Assembly (NCBI RefSeq): GCF_003050935.1
Contig: NZ_QAOX01000003.1
Coordinates: 434,001-498,000, forward strand
Direction: 5' to 3'
DNA: 64,000 bases
Source of the DNA: Luteibacter sp. OK325
Lineage (GTDB): Bacteria; Pseudomonadota; Gammaproteobacteria; Xanthomonadales; Rhodanobacteraceae
A program made the position numbers and the translations under genes. This document shows positions 34,326 to 43,270 of the stretch, one piece after another. Every line of letters begins with the position of its first letter. The first letter of the stretch is position 1. Under the pieces are notes generated by a model. It did not search any database and was not told the origin of the DNA. It saw nothing but the letters and a program-made list of their open reading frames with translations.

Positions 34326-35702
34326 ATGTCGCCGCTGATCGAACGCAAGACCGGGAAACGTACTGCCATCGCTATCGAGACGGTCGACATGGCCGGCATG
34401 GCTGCGGCCGAAGAGCGGCTCGGGGCTGTGCACAAACAGTGGCTGGTATCGACGGCCTTTCGTCCGACGCCGGGCGCCGTGCTCGTGCTGCCCGACGTCA
34501 AGGGCACCATCTCCCGCATTCTTGTCGGCGTCGATCGCACCGATGCCATCGGCGCACTGGGCTCCCTGCCCACCCGTCTTCCCGAAGGCCTGTACGAGCT
34601 CGCCGAAGAGGGCGTGATCGAAGACCGCGACCTGCTCGCGCTCGGCTGGGCGCTCGGCGCTTATCGTTTCGACCGTTACCGTGGCCGCACACGTCCGATC
34701 GCACAGCTGGTCGTCGACGCCGCCACGCTGCGCTCGGTGCAGCCGGCGATCGATGCCACCACCGAAGTGCGCGACCTGGTCAACACGCCCACCGAAGACA
34801 TGGGCCCGGAACACCTTTCCGCCGCCATCCGCGCTCATGCCGAAGAACACAAGGCAAAGGTGCAGGAATGGGTAGGCGACGAACTCCTCGCCGCGAACTT
34901 CCCGACCATTCATGCCGTAGGCCGCGCCAGCCATCGCGCGCCGCGCATGATCGAGCTCACCTGGGGCAAGAACTCCAACCCGAAGCTGGTGATCATCGGC
35001 AAGGGCGTGTGCTTCGACACCGGCGGTCTCGACATCAAGCCGGCGGACGGCATGCGCTGGATGAAGAAGGACATGGGCGGCGCGGCGCACGCGATCGCAC
35101 TCGCCGGCCTGGTGATGAAAGCGCGCCTGCCGGTGCGCCTCACCCTGCTGGTTCCTGCCGTCGAGAACGCCATCGCCGGTAACTCGATGCGCCCGGGCGA
35201 TGTCATCAAGACGCGCGCAGGCCACACGGTGGAAGTGGACAACACCGACGCCGAAGGTCGCCTGGTGCTCTGCGACGCTATCGCCTATGCGGTGGAGCAG
35301 GCACCGGACCTCATCGTCGATTTCGCAACGCTCACCGGCGCCGCACGCGTGGCACTCGGCCCCGAGCTGCCCGCCCTGTTCACCAACCGCGACCAGCTCG
35401 CCGACCACGTGATCGGCGCAGCGGAACTCGTCGGCGATCCCCTGTGGCGTTTGCCGCTGTGGCGCCCGTACCGTCGCATGCTGGAATCGTACGTCGCGGA
35501 CTTCGCCAACGCCGGTCCGTCGCGTCACGCCGGAGCGATTACGGCTGCGTTGTACCTCGAACGCTTCGTGCCCGAGAGCCAGAACTGGATGCACCTGGAC
35601 ACGTACTCGTGGAACGACACCGACCGCCCGGCGCATCCGCGCGGTGGTGAAGCGCAGGGCCTGCGTGCCTTCTACCGGTTCCTCTCCGAGCGTTATTCCT
35701 AA
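34326..35702 (+). CDS. M17-family leucyl aminopeptidase (458 aa)
   Basis: Cytosolic dinuclear-metal aminopeptidase. GVCFDTGGLDIKPADGM, MKKDMGGAAHAIAL and the signature NTDAEGRLVLCDA contain the metal ligands and catalytic Lys/Arg. The length is slightly under that of PepA. The gene is followed immediately by a long REP array. Confidence 0.88.
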   Translation: MSPLIERKTGKRTAIAIETVDMAGMAAAEERLGAVHKQWLVSTAFRPTPGAVLVLPDVKGTISRILVGVDRTDAIGALGSLPTRLPEGLYELAEEGVIEDRDLLALGWALGAYRFDRYRGRTRPIAQLVVDAATLRSVQPAIDATTEVRDLVNTPTEDMGPEHLSAAIRAHAEEHKAKVQEWVGDELLAANFPTIHAVGRASHRAPRMIELTWGKNSNPKLVIIGKGVCFDTGGLDIKPADGMRWMKKDMGGAAHAIALAGLVMKARLPVRLTLLVPAVENAIAGNSMRPGDVIKTRAGHTVEVDNTDAEGRLVLCDAIAYAVEQAPDLIVDFATLTGAARVALGPELPALFTNRDQLADHVIGAAELVGDPLWRLPLWRPYRRMLESYVADFANAGPSRHAGAITAALYLERFVPESQNWMHLDTYSWNDTDRPAHPRGGEAQGLRAFYRFLSERYS

Positions 35703-35725
35703 AAAGCCCCTTTGGGGAGCCCCTT

Positions 35726-36120
35726 GTGGGAGCCGGCTATTGCCGGCGACTGTGGGAGCCGGCTACGCCGGCGATTGTGGGAGCCGGCTACGCCGGCGAT
35801 TGTGGGAGCCGGCTATGCCGGCGATCCCGCGACAGCGGGCAAGGTTCACGCAACTTGGCTATCGCCGCTGAAGCGGCTCCCACACGAAGCAGGCGTATCG
35901 CACCTTGTAGGAGCCGGCTACGCCGGCGATTGTGGGAGCCGGCTATGCCGGCGATCCCGCGCCAGCGGGCCAGATTCTCGCAACCTGGCTATCGCCGATG
36001 AATCGGCTCCCACACGAAGCAGGCGTATCGCACCTTGCAGGAGCCGGCTACGCCGGCGATCCCGCGCCAGCGGGCCAGATTCTCGCAATCTGGCTATCGC
36101 CGATGAATCGGCTCCTACAG
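35726..36120. repeat. Large REP array (CCGGCTATGCCGG, CCGCTTCAGCGG and CCGATTCATCGG types)
   Basis: About ten REP units in 395 bases. Composite units consist of a forward REP, a short CCCGCGxCAGCGGG spacer palindrome and an inverted REP, repeated three times with CACGAAGCAGGCGTATCGCA between them. All three stem variants are present. This is the densest array in the window. Confidence 0.9.
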
Positions 36121-36135
36121 AGAGCGGCGCGGCGA

Positions 36136-36468
36136 TTATTCTTCGGGTTCGCTTTTGACAGCGTCTGCCGCTGCGTCGATCGCCTCAGCGCGCTGCTTCT
36201 TCATCGCGATCACCGCGCGTAGATTCCGCTCCAGCTCGGCGAGCGACAGTGGGAAATAAGCGTCGTCTTGATCGCTCACCTCCCAGCTATGCAGTCGCTT
36301 CGTTGAAGCCGCCACACCGCAGGCCACCAATGCCACGCGCACCTCATCCGGATCCAGATCCGTCGCCTGCAGAATCAGCTGCCAAAGCCAGTTCATGCGC
36401 TGCGGATCGACACCCCGCGTCATCGGCGGGCGCGTGTATTCGCGCGAAGGCGCTTCGAAATCGCTCAT
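36136..36468 (-). CDS. Small conserved protein, possibly DUF1456-like (110 aa)
   Basis: The ATG at 36468 (GGGGAC upstream) is chosen; upstream in-frame codons are REP sequence. NWLWQLILQATDLDPDEVRV...RLHSWEVSDQDDAYFPL resembles one unit of DUF1456/YehS proteins, but I am not certain of the family. The C-terminus is Ala/Glu-rich and ends in SEPEE. No operon partner. Confidence 0.6.
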   Translation of the reverse strand: MSDFEAPSREYTRPPMTRGVDPQRMNWLWQLILQATDLDPDEVRVALVACGVAASTKRLHSWEVSDQDDAYFPLSLAELERNLRAVIAMKKQRAEAIDAAADAVKSEPEE

Positions 36469-36518
36469 GAGATGTCCCCGCTTTTGGCCCGTACGGCCGG
36501 GAGTATGACAAAAATAAT

Positions 36519-36624
36519 GTAGAAGCCGATTCATCGGCGATGTGGGAGCCGATTCATCGGCGATCCCGCGGCAGCGGGCCAGGTTTCGGCAAGCACCCAA
36601 GTCGCCGATGAATCGGCTCCTACA
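36519..36624. repeat. REP cluster (CCGATTCATCGG type)
   Basis: Two forward and one inverted copy of the ATTCAT-stem REP with a CCCGCGGCAGCGGG spacer, between divergent genes. Confidence 0.85.
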
Positions 36625-36672
36625 ACGGGCACTGCGGTATCGTGGGGGTTGGACTGCACAGGACTCCCCGCC

Positions 36673-37677
36673 ATGCGTCGCACGCTCCTCGCCCTCGCCC
36701 TCGCCCTGCTCTGCACCGCCACGCCGCTCCTCGCCGACGACACGCCGGCGATCAAGGATCTCGGCCCGCGCCTCGAGCACGTCGACTACCCCTATCCGGT
36801 CACGATGTTCAACGTGAAAAGCCAGGGACAGTCCCTCGAGATGGCCTACATGGACATCAAACCGGATAAGCCGAACGGGCGCACCGCCGTTCTCCTGCAT
36901 GGCAAGAATTTCTGCGGCCCGTATTGGCAGGCGACCGCCGAGCATCTCCGTGTCGCGGGCTATCGCGTCGTCATTCCCGATCAGATCGGCTTCTGCAAAT
37001 CGTCGAAGCCACGCGGCTACCAGTACGGCATCGCCCAGCTCGCCGCGAACACGCACGCGCTATTGGCGAGCCTCGGCGTGGACAAGGTCACCGTCGTCGC
37101 CCATTCGATGGGCGGCATGATCGGCGCGCGCTATGCGCTGATGTACCCGCAGGGAGTGGAGAAGCTGGTGCTGGTCGACCCGCTCGGCCTGGAAGACTGG
37201 AAGGCCAAGGGCGTGCCGTGGCGTAGCGTCGATGACTGGTATACGAGCGAGATGAAGACCTCGTACGCCAGCATCCGCGCGTACCAGTTGAAGAGCTATT
37301 ACGACGGTAAGTGGAAGTCCGACTACGACCGTTGGGCGGTGATGCAGGCCGGCATGTACGAAGGCAGCGGCCGTGAGGCGGTCGCGTGGGCTGGCGCGCT
37401 CACCTACGACATGATTTTCTCGCAGCCTGTGGTCTACGAGTTTCCCGATATCCGTGTACCGACGGTGTTGATCATCGGGCAGGCGGATCGTACGGCTATC
37501 GGTAAGGACGCCGCGCCAGCGTCGGTGCAGGCAACGCTGGGCGATTACGCAAAGCTAGGCAAGGAGGCGGCCGCGAAGATTCCCGGAGCGAAGTTGATTC
37601 CGCTTGAGGGGTTGGGGCACGCGCCGATGATCGAGGCGCCGGAGCGGTTCTATCAGGCGATGGATAAAGCGCTGTAA
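36673..37677 (+). CDS. Exported alpha/beta hydrolase (334 aa)
   Basis: The signal peptide is LLALALALLCTATPLLA. The oxyanion region is LLHGKNFCGPYW, the nucleophile elbow AHSMGGMIGAR, and the histidine is in EGLGHAPMIEAPERF, with the acid probably in LIIGQADRTA. It resembles epoxide-hydrolase/haloalkane-dehalogenase-like enzymes acting in the periplasm. The substrate is unknown. A REP cluster flanks it on each side. Confidence 0.8.
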   Translation: MRRTLLALALALLCTATPLLADDTPAIKDLGPRLEHVDYPYPVTMFNVKSQGQSLEMAYMDIKPDKPNGRTAVLLHGKNFCGPYWQATAEHLRVAGYRVVIPDQIGFCKSSKPRGYQYGIAQLAANTHALLASLGVDKVTVVAHSMGGMIGARYALMYPQGVEKLVLVDPLGLEDWKAKGVPWRSVDDWYTSEMKTSYASIRAYQLKSYYDGKWKSDYDRWAVMQAGMYEGSGREAVAWAGALTYDMIFSQPVVYEFPDIRVPTVLIIGQADRTAIGKDAAPASVQATLGDYAKLGKEAAAKIPGAKLIPLEGLGHAPMIEAPERFYQAMDKAL

Positions 37678-37689
37678 CGCTCTTTCTTT

Positions 37690-37816
37690 GTGTGGGAGCC
37701 GCTTCAGCGGCGAAAGGCATCGCCGCTGAAGCGGCTCCCACATGGAGCGGGAGGCATCGCCGCTGAAGCGGCTCCCACAGGGAGCGGGAAGCATCGCCGC
37801 TGAAGCGGCTCTCACC
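37690..37816. repeat. REP cluster (CCGCTTCAGCGG type)
   Basis: One forward and three inverted REP units between convergent genes, separated by GGAGCGGGA(G/A)GCAT spacers. Confidence 0.88.
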
Positions 37817-37817
37817 G

Positions 37818-38303
37818 TTACTGGACGAACGAGATTTCGCGCTGCACAGGGCGGATGACATAGCCGACGGGCATCCACCCTGCACTGCCGGGCGCCAGCG
37901 AAACGGTTTCGAAAAGCACCGCGCGGGTGAACTGCGCAACGAAGATCACGTTGAGGTAATCGCCGGCGGGCAATCCCACGGGATCACGCACACGGGTGAC
38001 TTCAAACCACTCCCGCCCGGTCAGCGCTCCGCGGTCGAGACGAATCTTCCGCAAATACCGGACCCAGTCCGAACGCGGCACCAGCCGCTGCATCATCGCG
38101 CCGGCTTCGAGCCACATGGCGTCGGGACGGCGGGCGTTGGATAGCTGCACCCAGTGGGTGGCGTTGGCGACGGCGTTGTCGAGCGAGTTCGGCTGGGGGC
38201 CAAGGCGCGGTTCGTGGGCGACGGTGAGCATCGCGCCGAAGGCGTTCGTGCCCGTCAGCCGGGGCGCCGGGACTTTTCGTGCAACTGCGCTCGCCGGGGC
38301 CAT
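37818..38303 (-). CDS. DUF4019-like protein (161 aa)
   Basis: DAMWLEAGAMMQRLVPRSDW...LRKIRLDRGAL followed by PAGDYLNVIFVAQFTRAVLF and GYVIRP fits the DUF4019 pattern (an NTF2-like small fold). No clear signal peptide is present at the chosen start, which has GGAGG 7 bases upstream. The stop lies at the edge of a REP unit. Function unknown. Confidence 0.65.
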   Translation of the reverse strand: MAPASAVARKVPAPRLTGTNAFGAMLTVAHEPRLGPQPNSLDNAVANATHWVQLSNARRPDAMWLEAGAMMQRLVPRSDWVRYLRKIRLDRGALTGREWFEVTRVRDPVGLPAGDYLNVIFVAQFTRAVLFETVSLAPGSAGWMPVGYVIRPVQREISFVQ

Positions 38304-38426
38304 GGGATGCCTCCACCTTATGTGGAGTCCAGCTTCCGGCGCTCGGGCGGCCCTGCCAAGTCAGCCGGATGGAGTACCGCGCATGGTGGGGGTGCGCATG
38401 GTGGGGGTGCGCATCGCCATAGCTGT

Positions 38427-38510
38427 GTGTGGGAGCCGCTTCAGCGGCGATCCCGCGGCAGCGGGCTGGGCTTTGGCGAGCACCCTATCGCCGCTGAAGC
38501 GGCTCCCACA
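38427..38510. repeat. REP pair with CCCGCGGCAGCGGG spacer
   Basis: A forward and an inverted CCGCTTCAGCGG-type unit form a long composite palindrome. They are followed (38511-38590) by a degenerate ~16-base tandem of CAGGGGGCCTCTCA-like units. The rest of the gap 38304-38619 holds nothing else that I recognise. Confidence 0.85.
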
Positions 38511-38619
38511 GGGGGCCTCTCACAGGGGCCTCTCATATGGGGCCTCTCACAGGGGGCTCCCACGGGGGGCTCTCACAGGGGCTCCCACAAGGTGCGGAGC
38601 CGGTCTGGAGCACCTGGCC

Positions 38620-39303
38620 TTAGCGGCGGCCGAAGGCCAGGACTTCGGAGGTGTAGGTCTCGACGACGAGGCTGAACGGCTGACTGGCCTCGTTGAAGAG
38701 GACCGCGCGGTGCCGCAGCAGCTCGTGGGGGATCGCGAGGGGGCCTTTAACCGACGGGGGCAGCGCCGCTTCCATCTCCCAGCCCTGGGGCAGGGGTGAC
38801 CAGAGCAGGTCCGCGCTGATGGTCTGGCGGCGGAAATGCAGCGGCTGGACGACCTTACCGAACGGCTGGTCAGTGCTGTCGAGGATCTGGTTCATTTCCG
38901 GGGTGAGGCGGGACGGGACGTACCAGTTGTCCGCTTCGGAAAGGATGTGCTCACCGCAGGCCAGCTGGACCCGGCGGTACTTCACCGGTTCGTCCGGGCC
39001 GATCCCGAGGGTTTGCCGGTCGGCGTCCGGGAGTGGCTTGTCCTGCCCTTTCACGCGACGGGCGAGGATCTTGGCGTCACCGGCCAGGGCGTGATCGCTG
39101 CACCAGCGCTCCAGCGTGAGCGTGGCGCTCGGGTGGCTGAGCAGATCGGCGTTCAACGTTTCCAGCAGCGCCAGCGCCTGCGTGCGCGAGGTGACGTCGT
39201 CACTGAATGGCTCGCGTGCCTGTACCGACGGCGCCGAGGTGGCGGCCATGACGGCAAGACTTCCGGCGGCGATAAAGGTGCGCGTGCTGCTCATGAGTTT
39301 CAT
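38620..39303 (-). CDS. Exported UbiC/UTRA-fold protein (227 aa)
   Basis: A signal peptide (TFIAAGSLAVMAATSAPSVQA) precedes a domain with LNADLLSHPSATLTLERW, YRRVQLACGEHILSEADNWY and HELLRHRAVLFNEASQPFSL, the strand pattern of chorismate pyruvate-lyase (UbiC) and UTRA domains. True UbiC is cytosolic, so this exported version probably has another ligand. ATG 39303 is chosen; Met codons at 39312 and 39294 are alternatives. It lies directly downstream of trpE, another chorismate-utilising enzyme, separated by a REP pair. Confidence 0.6.
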   Translation of the reverse strand: MKLMSSTRTFIAAGSLAVMAATSAPSVQAREPFSDDVTSRTQALALLETLNADLLSHPSATLTLERWCSDHALAGDAKILARRVKGQDKPLPDADRQTLGIGPDEPVKYRRVQLACGEHILSEADNWYVPSRLTPEMNQILDSTDQPFGKVVQPLHFRRQTISADLLWSPLPQGWEMEAALPPSVKGPLAIPHELLRHRAVLFNEASQPFSLVVETYTSEVLAFGRR

Positions 39304-39358
39304 TCGGTCCATGACGTTGGTGCAGAAAAAGTCTGAAGCGGTTGCGAGGTGACTTTCT

Positions 39359-39445
39359 GTAGGAGCCGATTCATCGGCGATCCCCGCGGTAGCGGGGTTT
39401 AAGGATACCGCTAGCACCTTTTCGCCGATGAATCGGCTCCTACAA
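39359..39445. repeat. REP pair (CCGATTCATCGG type)
   Basis: A forward and an inverted unit with a CCCCGCGGTAGCGGGG spacer, between trpE and the UbiC-like gene. Confidence 0.85.
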
Positions 39446-39457
39446 GGGCACAGGCAT

Positions 39458-40933
39458 TTACAGGCCTTTGGCGGCTTGGGCGACGGCGCGGAACAGTGCG
39501 CGGCCTTTGTTCATGGTTTCTTCCCACTCGGCGGCCGGGTCGGAGTCGTAGACGACGCCGCCGCCGGCCTGCACGTGCAGGCGGCCGTCCTGGATCACGG
39601 CGGTGCGGATGGCGATGGCGGTATCCGCGTCGCCCCACCAGCCGAGCCAGCCGATGGCGCCGGCGTAGATGTTGCGCTTGAACGGCTCCAGCTCCTGGAT
39701 GATTTCCAGCGCGCGAATCTTCGGTGCACCGCTCACGGTACCGGCCGGGAACGTCGCCTTGATGACATCCATATACGAAAGGTCGTCGCGAATATCGCCT
39801 TCGACCTGGGACACGATGTGCATGACGTGCGAGTAGCGCTCGACCACGAAGGACTCGGACAGCTCCACCGTGCCCGTCTTGCTCACGCGACCGACGTCGT
39901 TGCGACCGAGGTCGATCAGCATGAGATGCTCGGCACGTTCCTTCGGATCGGCGAGCAGCTCGGTTTCCAGCGCCACGTCTTCCGCTTCGTCGGCACCGCG
40001 ACGGCGCGTGCCGGCGATCGGACGCAACACGACGCGACCGCCCTTCAAGCGCACCAGGATCTCCGGCGACGAACCGACGATCTGGGTCGGGCCCATGTCG
40101 ATGAAGAACATGTACGGCGACGGATTCATCGCGCGCAACGCACGATAGACGTCCACGGGCCGCGCGTTGAAACCGACGCTGAGACGCTGCGATGGCACGA
40201 CCTGGAAGATGTCGCCGGCGCGGATGTATTCCTGCGCCTTGCGCACCACGGCCTCGTACTCCTCGCGGGTGAACGAGGATTTAAAATCGGATTCGTCGAT
40301 CGCCGCCGGCTGCAGCATCTGCGGGTACGACACGCCACCCTGGCGCAGGCGAAACGCGAGCGCATCCAGACGGCGCGAGGCATCGGCATAGGCCTGCGGC
40401 TTCGACGGATCCGCATGCACGATGAGGAACAGGCGACCCTTGAGGTTATCGAACACCGCCACTTCATCGGCGAGCATCAGCAGCACATCGGGCGTGCCGA
40501 TCTCGTCGCGCTTGTCCCACTGGGCGAGGCGCTTTTCGATATAGCCGATGGTTTCGAAACCGAAGTAGCCAACGAGACCGCCGGTGAAGTCGGGCAGGCC
40601 CGGCAACTTGGGCACGTCGTACTGTTTGCGCAGCACTTCGATCTCGGCAAGCGGATCGTCGAGATGACGACGCTCGACGACTTCCCCACTCTCCTCCACT
40701 TCCAGCTCATGCCCACGCAGGCGATACACCCGCCGCGCCGGCAAACCGATGATGGAATGGCGCCCCCAGGTAGCACCGCCCTCGACCGATTCGAAGAGGA
40801 AGGTATACGGGCCATCGGCCAGCTTCAGATACACCGACAGCGGCGTATCGAGGTCGGAAAAGACCTCGCGCACCAGCGGAATGCGCGTATGGCCCTGCGC
40901 GGCGTAAGCATCGAATTGTTCGCGGGAGATCAT
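39458..40933 (-). CDS. trpE: Anthranilate synthase component I (491 aa)
   Basis: Converts chorismate and glutamine-derived ammonia to anthranilate, the first step of tryptophan synthesis. The chorismate-binding core contains EIQVxPSQR-like (FQVVPSQRLSV), SPEILVRLKGGRVVLRPIAG, DLGRNDVGRV and GTVSGAPKIRALEII. The N-terminal domain has the regulatory SxIG..P region (SIIGLPARRVY). Length is normal. trpG is not adjacent. No leader-peptide attenuator was found in the short upstream gap, which is REP sequence. Confidence 0.93.
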   Translation of the reverse strand: MISREQFDAYAAQGHTRIPLVREVFSDLDTPLSVYLKLADGPYTFLFESVEGGATWGRHSIIGLPARRVYRLRGHELEVEESGEVVERRHLDDPLAEIEVLRKQYDVPKLPGLPDFTGGLVGYFGFETIGYIEKRLAQWDKRDEIGTPDVLLMLADEVAVFDNLKGRLFLIVHADPSKPQAYADASRRLDALAFRLRQGGVSYPQMLQPAAIDESDFKSSFTREEYEAVVRKAQEYIRAGDIFQVVPSQRLSVGFNARPVDVYRALRAMNPSPYMFFIDMGPTQIVGSSPEILVRLKGGRVVLRPIAGTRRRGADEAEDVALETELLADPKERAEHLMLIDLGRNDVGRVSKTGTVELSESFVVERYSHVMHIVSQVEGDIRDDLSYMDVIKATFPAGTVSGAPKIRALEIIQELEPFKRNIYAGAIGWLGWWGDADTAIAIRTAVIQDGRLHVQAGGGVVYDSDPAAEWEETMNKGRALFRAVAQAAKGL

Positions 40934-40978
40934 TCGGGGCGTCGAATCGGGTGGGGTGACCGGGGATTGTAGCCTTCT

Positions 40979-41137
40979 GTGGAAGCCGATTCATCGGCGA
41001 TGCTCCCTGTGGGAGCCGCTTCACCGGCGATGCCCTCTGTGGGAGCCGCTTCAGCGGCGATGCCCTCTGTGGGAGCCGCTTCAGCGGCGAATGGGGTTCG
41101 CCGCAACCTGGCTATCGCCGCTGAAGCGGCTCCCACA
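40979..41137. repeat. REP cluster (two stem types)
   Basis: One CCGATTCATCGG unit followed by three CCGCTTCAGCGG-type units (one with a stem change, CTTCACCGG) and one inverted unit. Confidence 0.88.
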
Positions 41138-41142
41138 GAGGG

Positions 41143-43140
41143 CTAGGCGAGGCGCTGCCTTGGCAGGCCTTTGAGGTGCAGCGTAAACGCCACGCCACCC
41201 TCGATATTTCTTGCGCTGGCACTGCCCTGGTGCCGCTCGGCAACCAGGCGGACCACGTAGAGCCCCAGGCCAAGATGCGGCGCATCCCCTGGCGTGGCCT
41301 TGTCGCGCAGGCTCACCAGCGAGTCGAACAGGCGCCCCTGCATGGCGGCCGGCAGCGACGGCCCCTCGTTGGCCAACTCGACATCGGCACCCTCGGCGGT
41401 CAGCACGAGCGTGATGCGCAGCCAGCCGCCCGGTGGCGTGAAAGACAAGGCGTTGTCGAACAGCTTGTCCAGCGCCTGCGCGATCAGCTCCGGGGAAACG
41501 TGCATCGGCACCGCCCCCGGCGGCAGCACCGCTTCGAGCGTGCGATCGCCGGCCAGGCCGCGATACCCATCAGCGCAACCGCGCACGATGTCCGCGAGGT
41601 TCACGTCCTCCGCTTCCGCCGACGCGATCGCGCGTTCCATGCGGCTGGCTTCGCTCATGGCGCGAACCAGGGCACCGAGACGGGCCACGCCATCGCGGGC
41701 ACGGGCAAGGTAGGGCTCGGCTTCCGGAGGAAGACCGGCGTGGTCGAGGTTATCCAGCGAGGATTTCACGATCGCCAGCGGCGTATTCAGTTCGTGCGAA
41801 AGCTTGGACGCCAGCGTGCGCAGGTAGTCCGTGTAACCGCCGACCACTTCGAACAACCGCGCGAAACTGCGTGCAAGGTCGCCGAGCTCGTCCGTGGCAT
41901 CGATCAGCGGGAACGGGCCATCCAGACGGCCGTCGTTGTCCTGCGCACGCTCGGCGGCATTGCGCAGGCGACGCAGGCGGAAGGTCAGTCGCGTGGCGAA
42001 CAACAACAGCACGCCGCCGGCGATCAGCAGCACGGCGAAACTGGTCAGCAGCAGGCCGAACAGCGCGCGGTTGGCGAGCAGGGGCACGGAACGACTGGGC
42101 TGCTCAAGTAGCACCACGCCATGCAGCTTGCCGCCGCTCTGGATCGGCAACGCCGCGGCGAGCACCACGCTGCCGCGCGATTCACCCGCGCGCCAGGCAG
42201 TGGCAGGCTTACCTTGAAGCGCTTCGCGCACTTCCGGCAGGTCGAGACGCGGCGCGTCTTCCGCCCAACCACCTTCGTCATCCAGCCGCGTCGCCAGCAA
42301 CGAGCGATATACCAGCGAAGCGAACCAACCCGGCCTCTCGGAGGCGGGAAGATCCGGCAGATCGAGCTTGCCGCTCTGCGCCATCAGCCAGGCGTCGGGT
42401 GAGAGCACGCGCACACGCACGCCGTCCGGCGCCAGCCGCGCCAGCTCCTGCGAAAGCGGTGCGGAGAAGTCGAGCAACGGGCGCGCTTCGGCGGTGAGCG
42501 GCTCGCTGTCGCCATCGGCGGCCAGATGCACGCCGAGGCCGAAACGATCCAGGCGCAGTCCACGCGGCAGGCGGAACTCCGCGCGGAAGCCGCTGCCGTC
42601 TTCCTGCCACTGCGCATTGATCCGATCGGGCAGCACACCGGCCTCAGGATCAAGCGCGATGGCGGTGGTCGCGCCGGGCGCGGCACTGGCCATGAGGTAA
42701 CGCTGCGCGTCGTCCGCGCTGGCGATGGAGATGATGAGGTGGTCGGCGTTGAGCGCGAGGCGATCGTCCGCATCCGCACGGCGGCGATGCGTGGCGCGCA
42801 CGTCGATGTAGAAATACAGCCAGCGATCATCTTCGGCGAGCATCACGCGAGTGTTCTTGCCGAAGTTCTGCGCCCAGGGACTCAGCGAAGCCCAGTCATC
42901 GGCATAGCCATCCATGGTGATGGCGGTGGGCGTGTGCTGCACGTACCAGGCATTACCCGCCGGCGGCAGCGGTGCGTCGACCACCACGAGACTGCGCGCC
43001 AGCGCTCGCCCGGAAGCCACCAGCGCCTGCGCCTGGCCTTCGCGCAGCAGCGTTTCCATCTGCCGCACGTAAAGCCACCCAGCCACGGGGAGTGCCAGCG
43101 TGCAAAGCGCGACAAGGAGAAGTTTCTGCCGAAGAGTCAT
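41143..43140 (-). CDS. PdsS-like sensor histidine kinase (665 aa)
   Basis: Two membrane helices (near residues 7-25 and 400-420) bracket a periplasmic region with a CBM9-like segment (MDGYADDWASLSPWA). HAMP, then HisKA with KLSHELNTPLAIVKSSLDNL (phospho-His) and HATPase (LDKLFDNALSFTPPGG, LGLGLYVVRLV) follow. The order and length resemble the 'proteobacterial dedicated sortase system' kinase family. It lies downstream of its response regulator with a REP cluster between them. No sortase is in the window. Confidence 0.8.
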   Translation of the reverse strand: MTLRQKLLLVALCTLALPVAGWLYVRQMETLLREGQAQALVASGRALARSLVVVDAPLPPAGNAWYVQHTPTAITMDGYADDWASLSPWAQNFGKNTRVMLAEDDRWLYFYIDVRATHRRRADADDRLALNADHLIISIASADDAQRYLMASAAPGATTAIALDPEAGVLPDRINAQWQEDGSGFRAEFRLPRGLRLDRFGLGVHLAADGDSEPLTAEARPLLDFSAPLSQELARLAPDGVRVRVLSPDAWLMAQSGKLDLPDLPASERPGWFASLVYRSLLATRLDDEGGWAEDAPRLDLPEVREALQGKPATAWRAGESRGSVVLAAALPIQSGGKLHGVVLLEQPSRSVPLLANRALFGLLLTSFAVLLIAGGVLLLFATRLTFRLRRLRNAAERAQDNDGRLDGPFPLIDATDELGDLARSFARLFEVVGGYTDYLRTLASKLSHELNTPLAIVKSSLDNLDHAGLPPEAEPYLARARDGVARLGALVRAMSEASRMERAIASAEAEDVNLADIVRGCADGYRGLAGDRTLEAVLPPGAVPMHVSPELIAQALDKLFDNALSFTPPGGWLRITLVLTAEGADVELANEGPSLPAAMQGRLFDSLVSLRDKATPGDAPHLGLGLYVVRLVAERHQGSASARNIEGGVAFTLHLKGLPRQRLA

Positions 43141-43155
43141 ACACAAACGCGCCGT

Positions 43156-43260
43156 TGTAGGAGCCGACTCATCGCCGATGTGGGAGCCGATTCATCGGCG
43201 ATCCCGCGGCAGCGGGCAAGGTTGCCGCCAGCACCCATCGCCGCTGAAGCGGCTCCCACA
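43156..43260. repeat. REP cluster inside a two-component operon
   Basis: Two forward ATTCAT-type units (one with a stem variant, GACTCATCGCC), the CCCGCGGCAGCGGG spacer and one inverted CTTCAG-type unit, sitting between regulator and kinase. This is the only REP cluster here that probably lies inside an operon. Confidence 0.85.
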
Positions 43261-43270
43261 AAGGGCACCC

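Noticed and set aside
35726-36120. CRISPR-like array
   Set aside because: Units are REP palindromes in both orientations with short conserved spacers, no uniform unique spacers and no cas genes.
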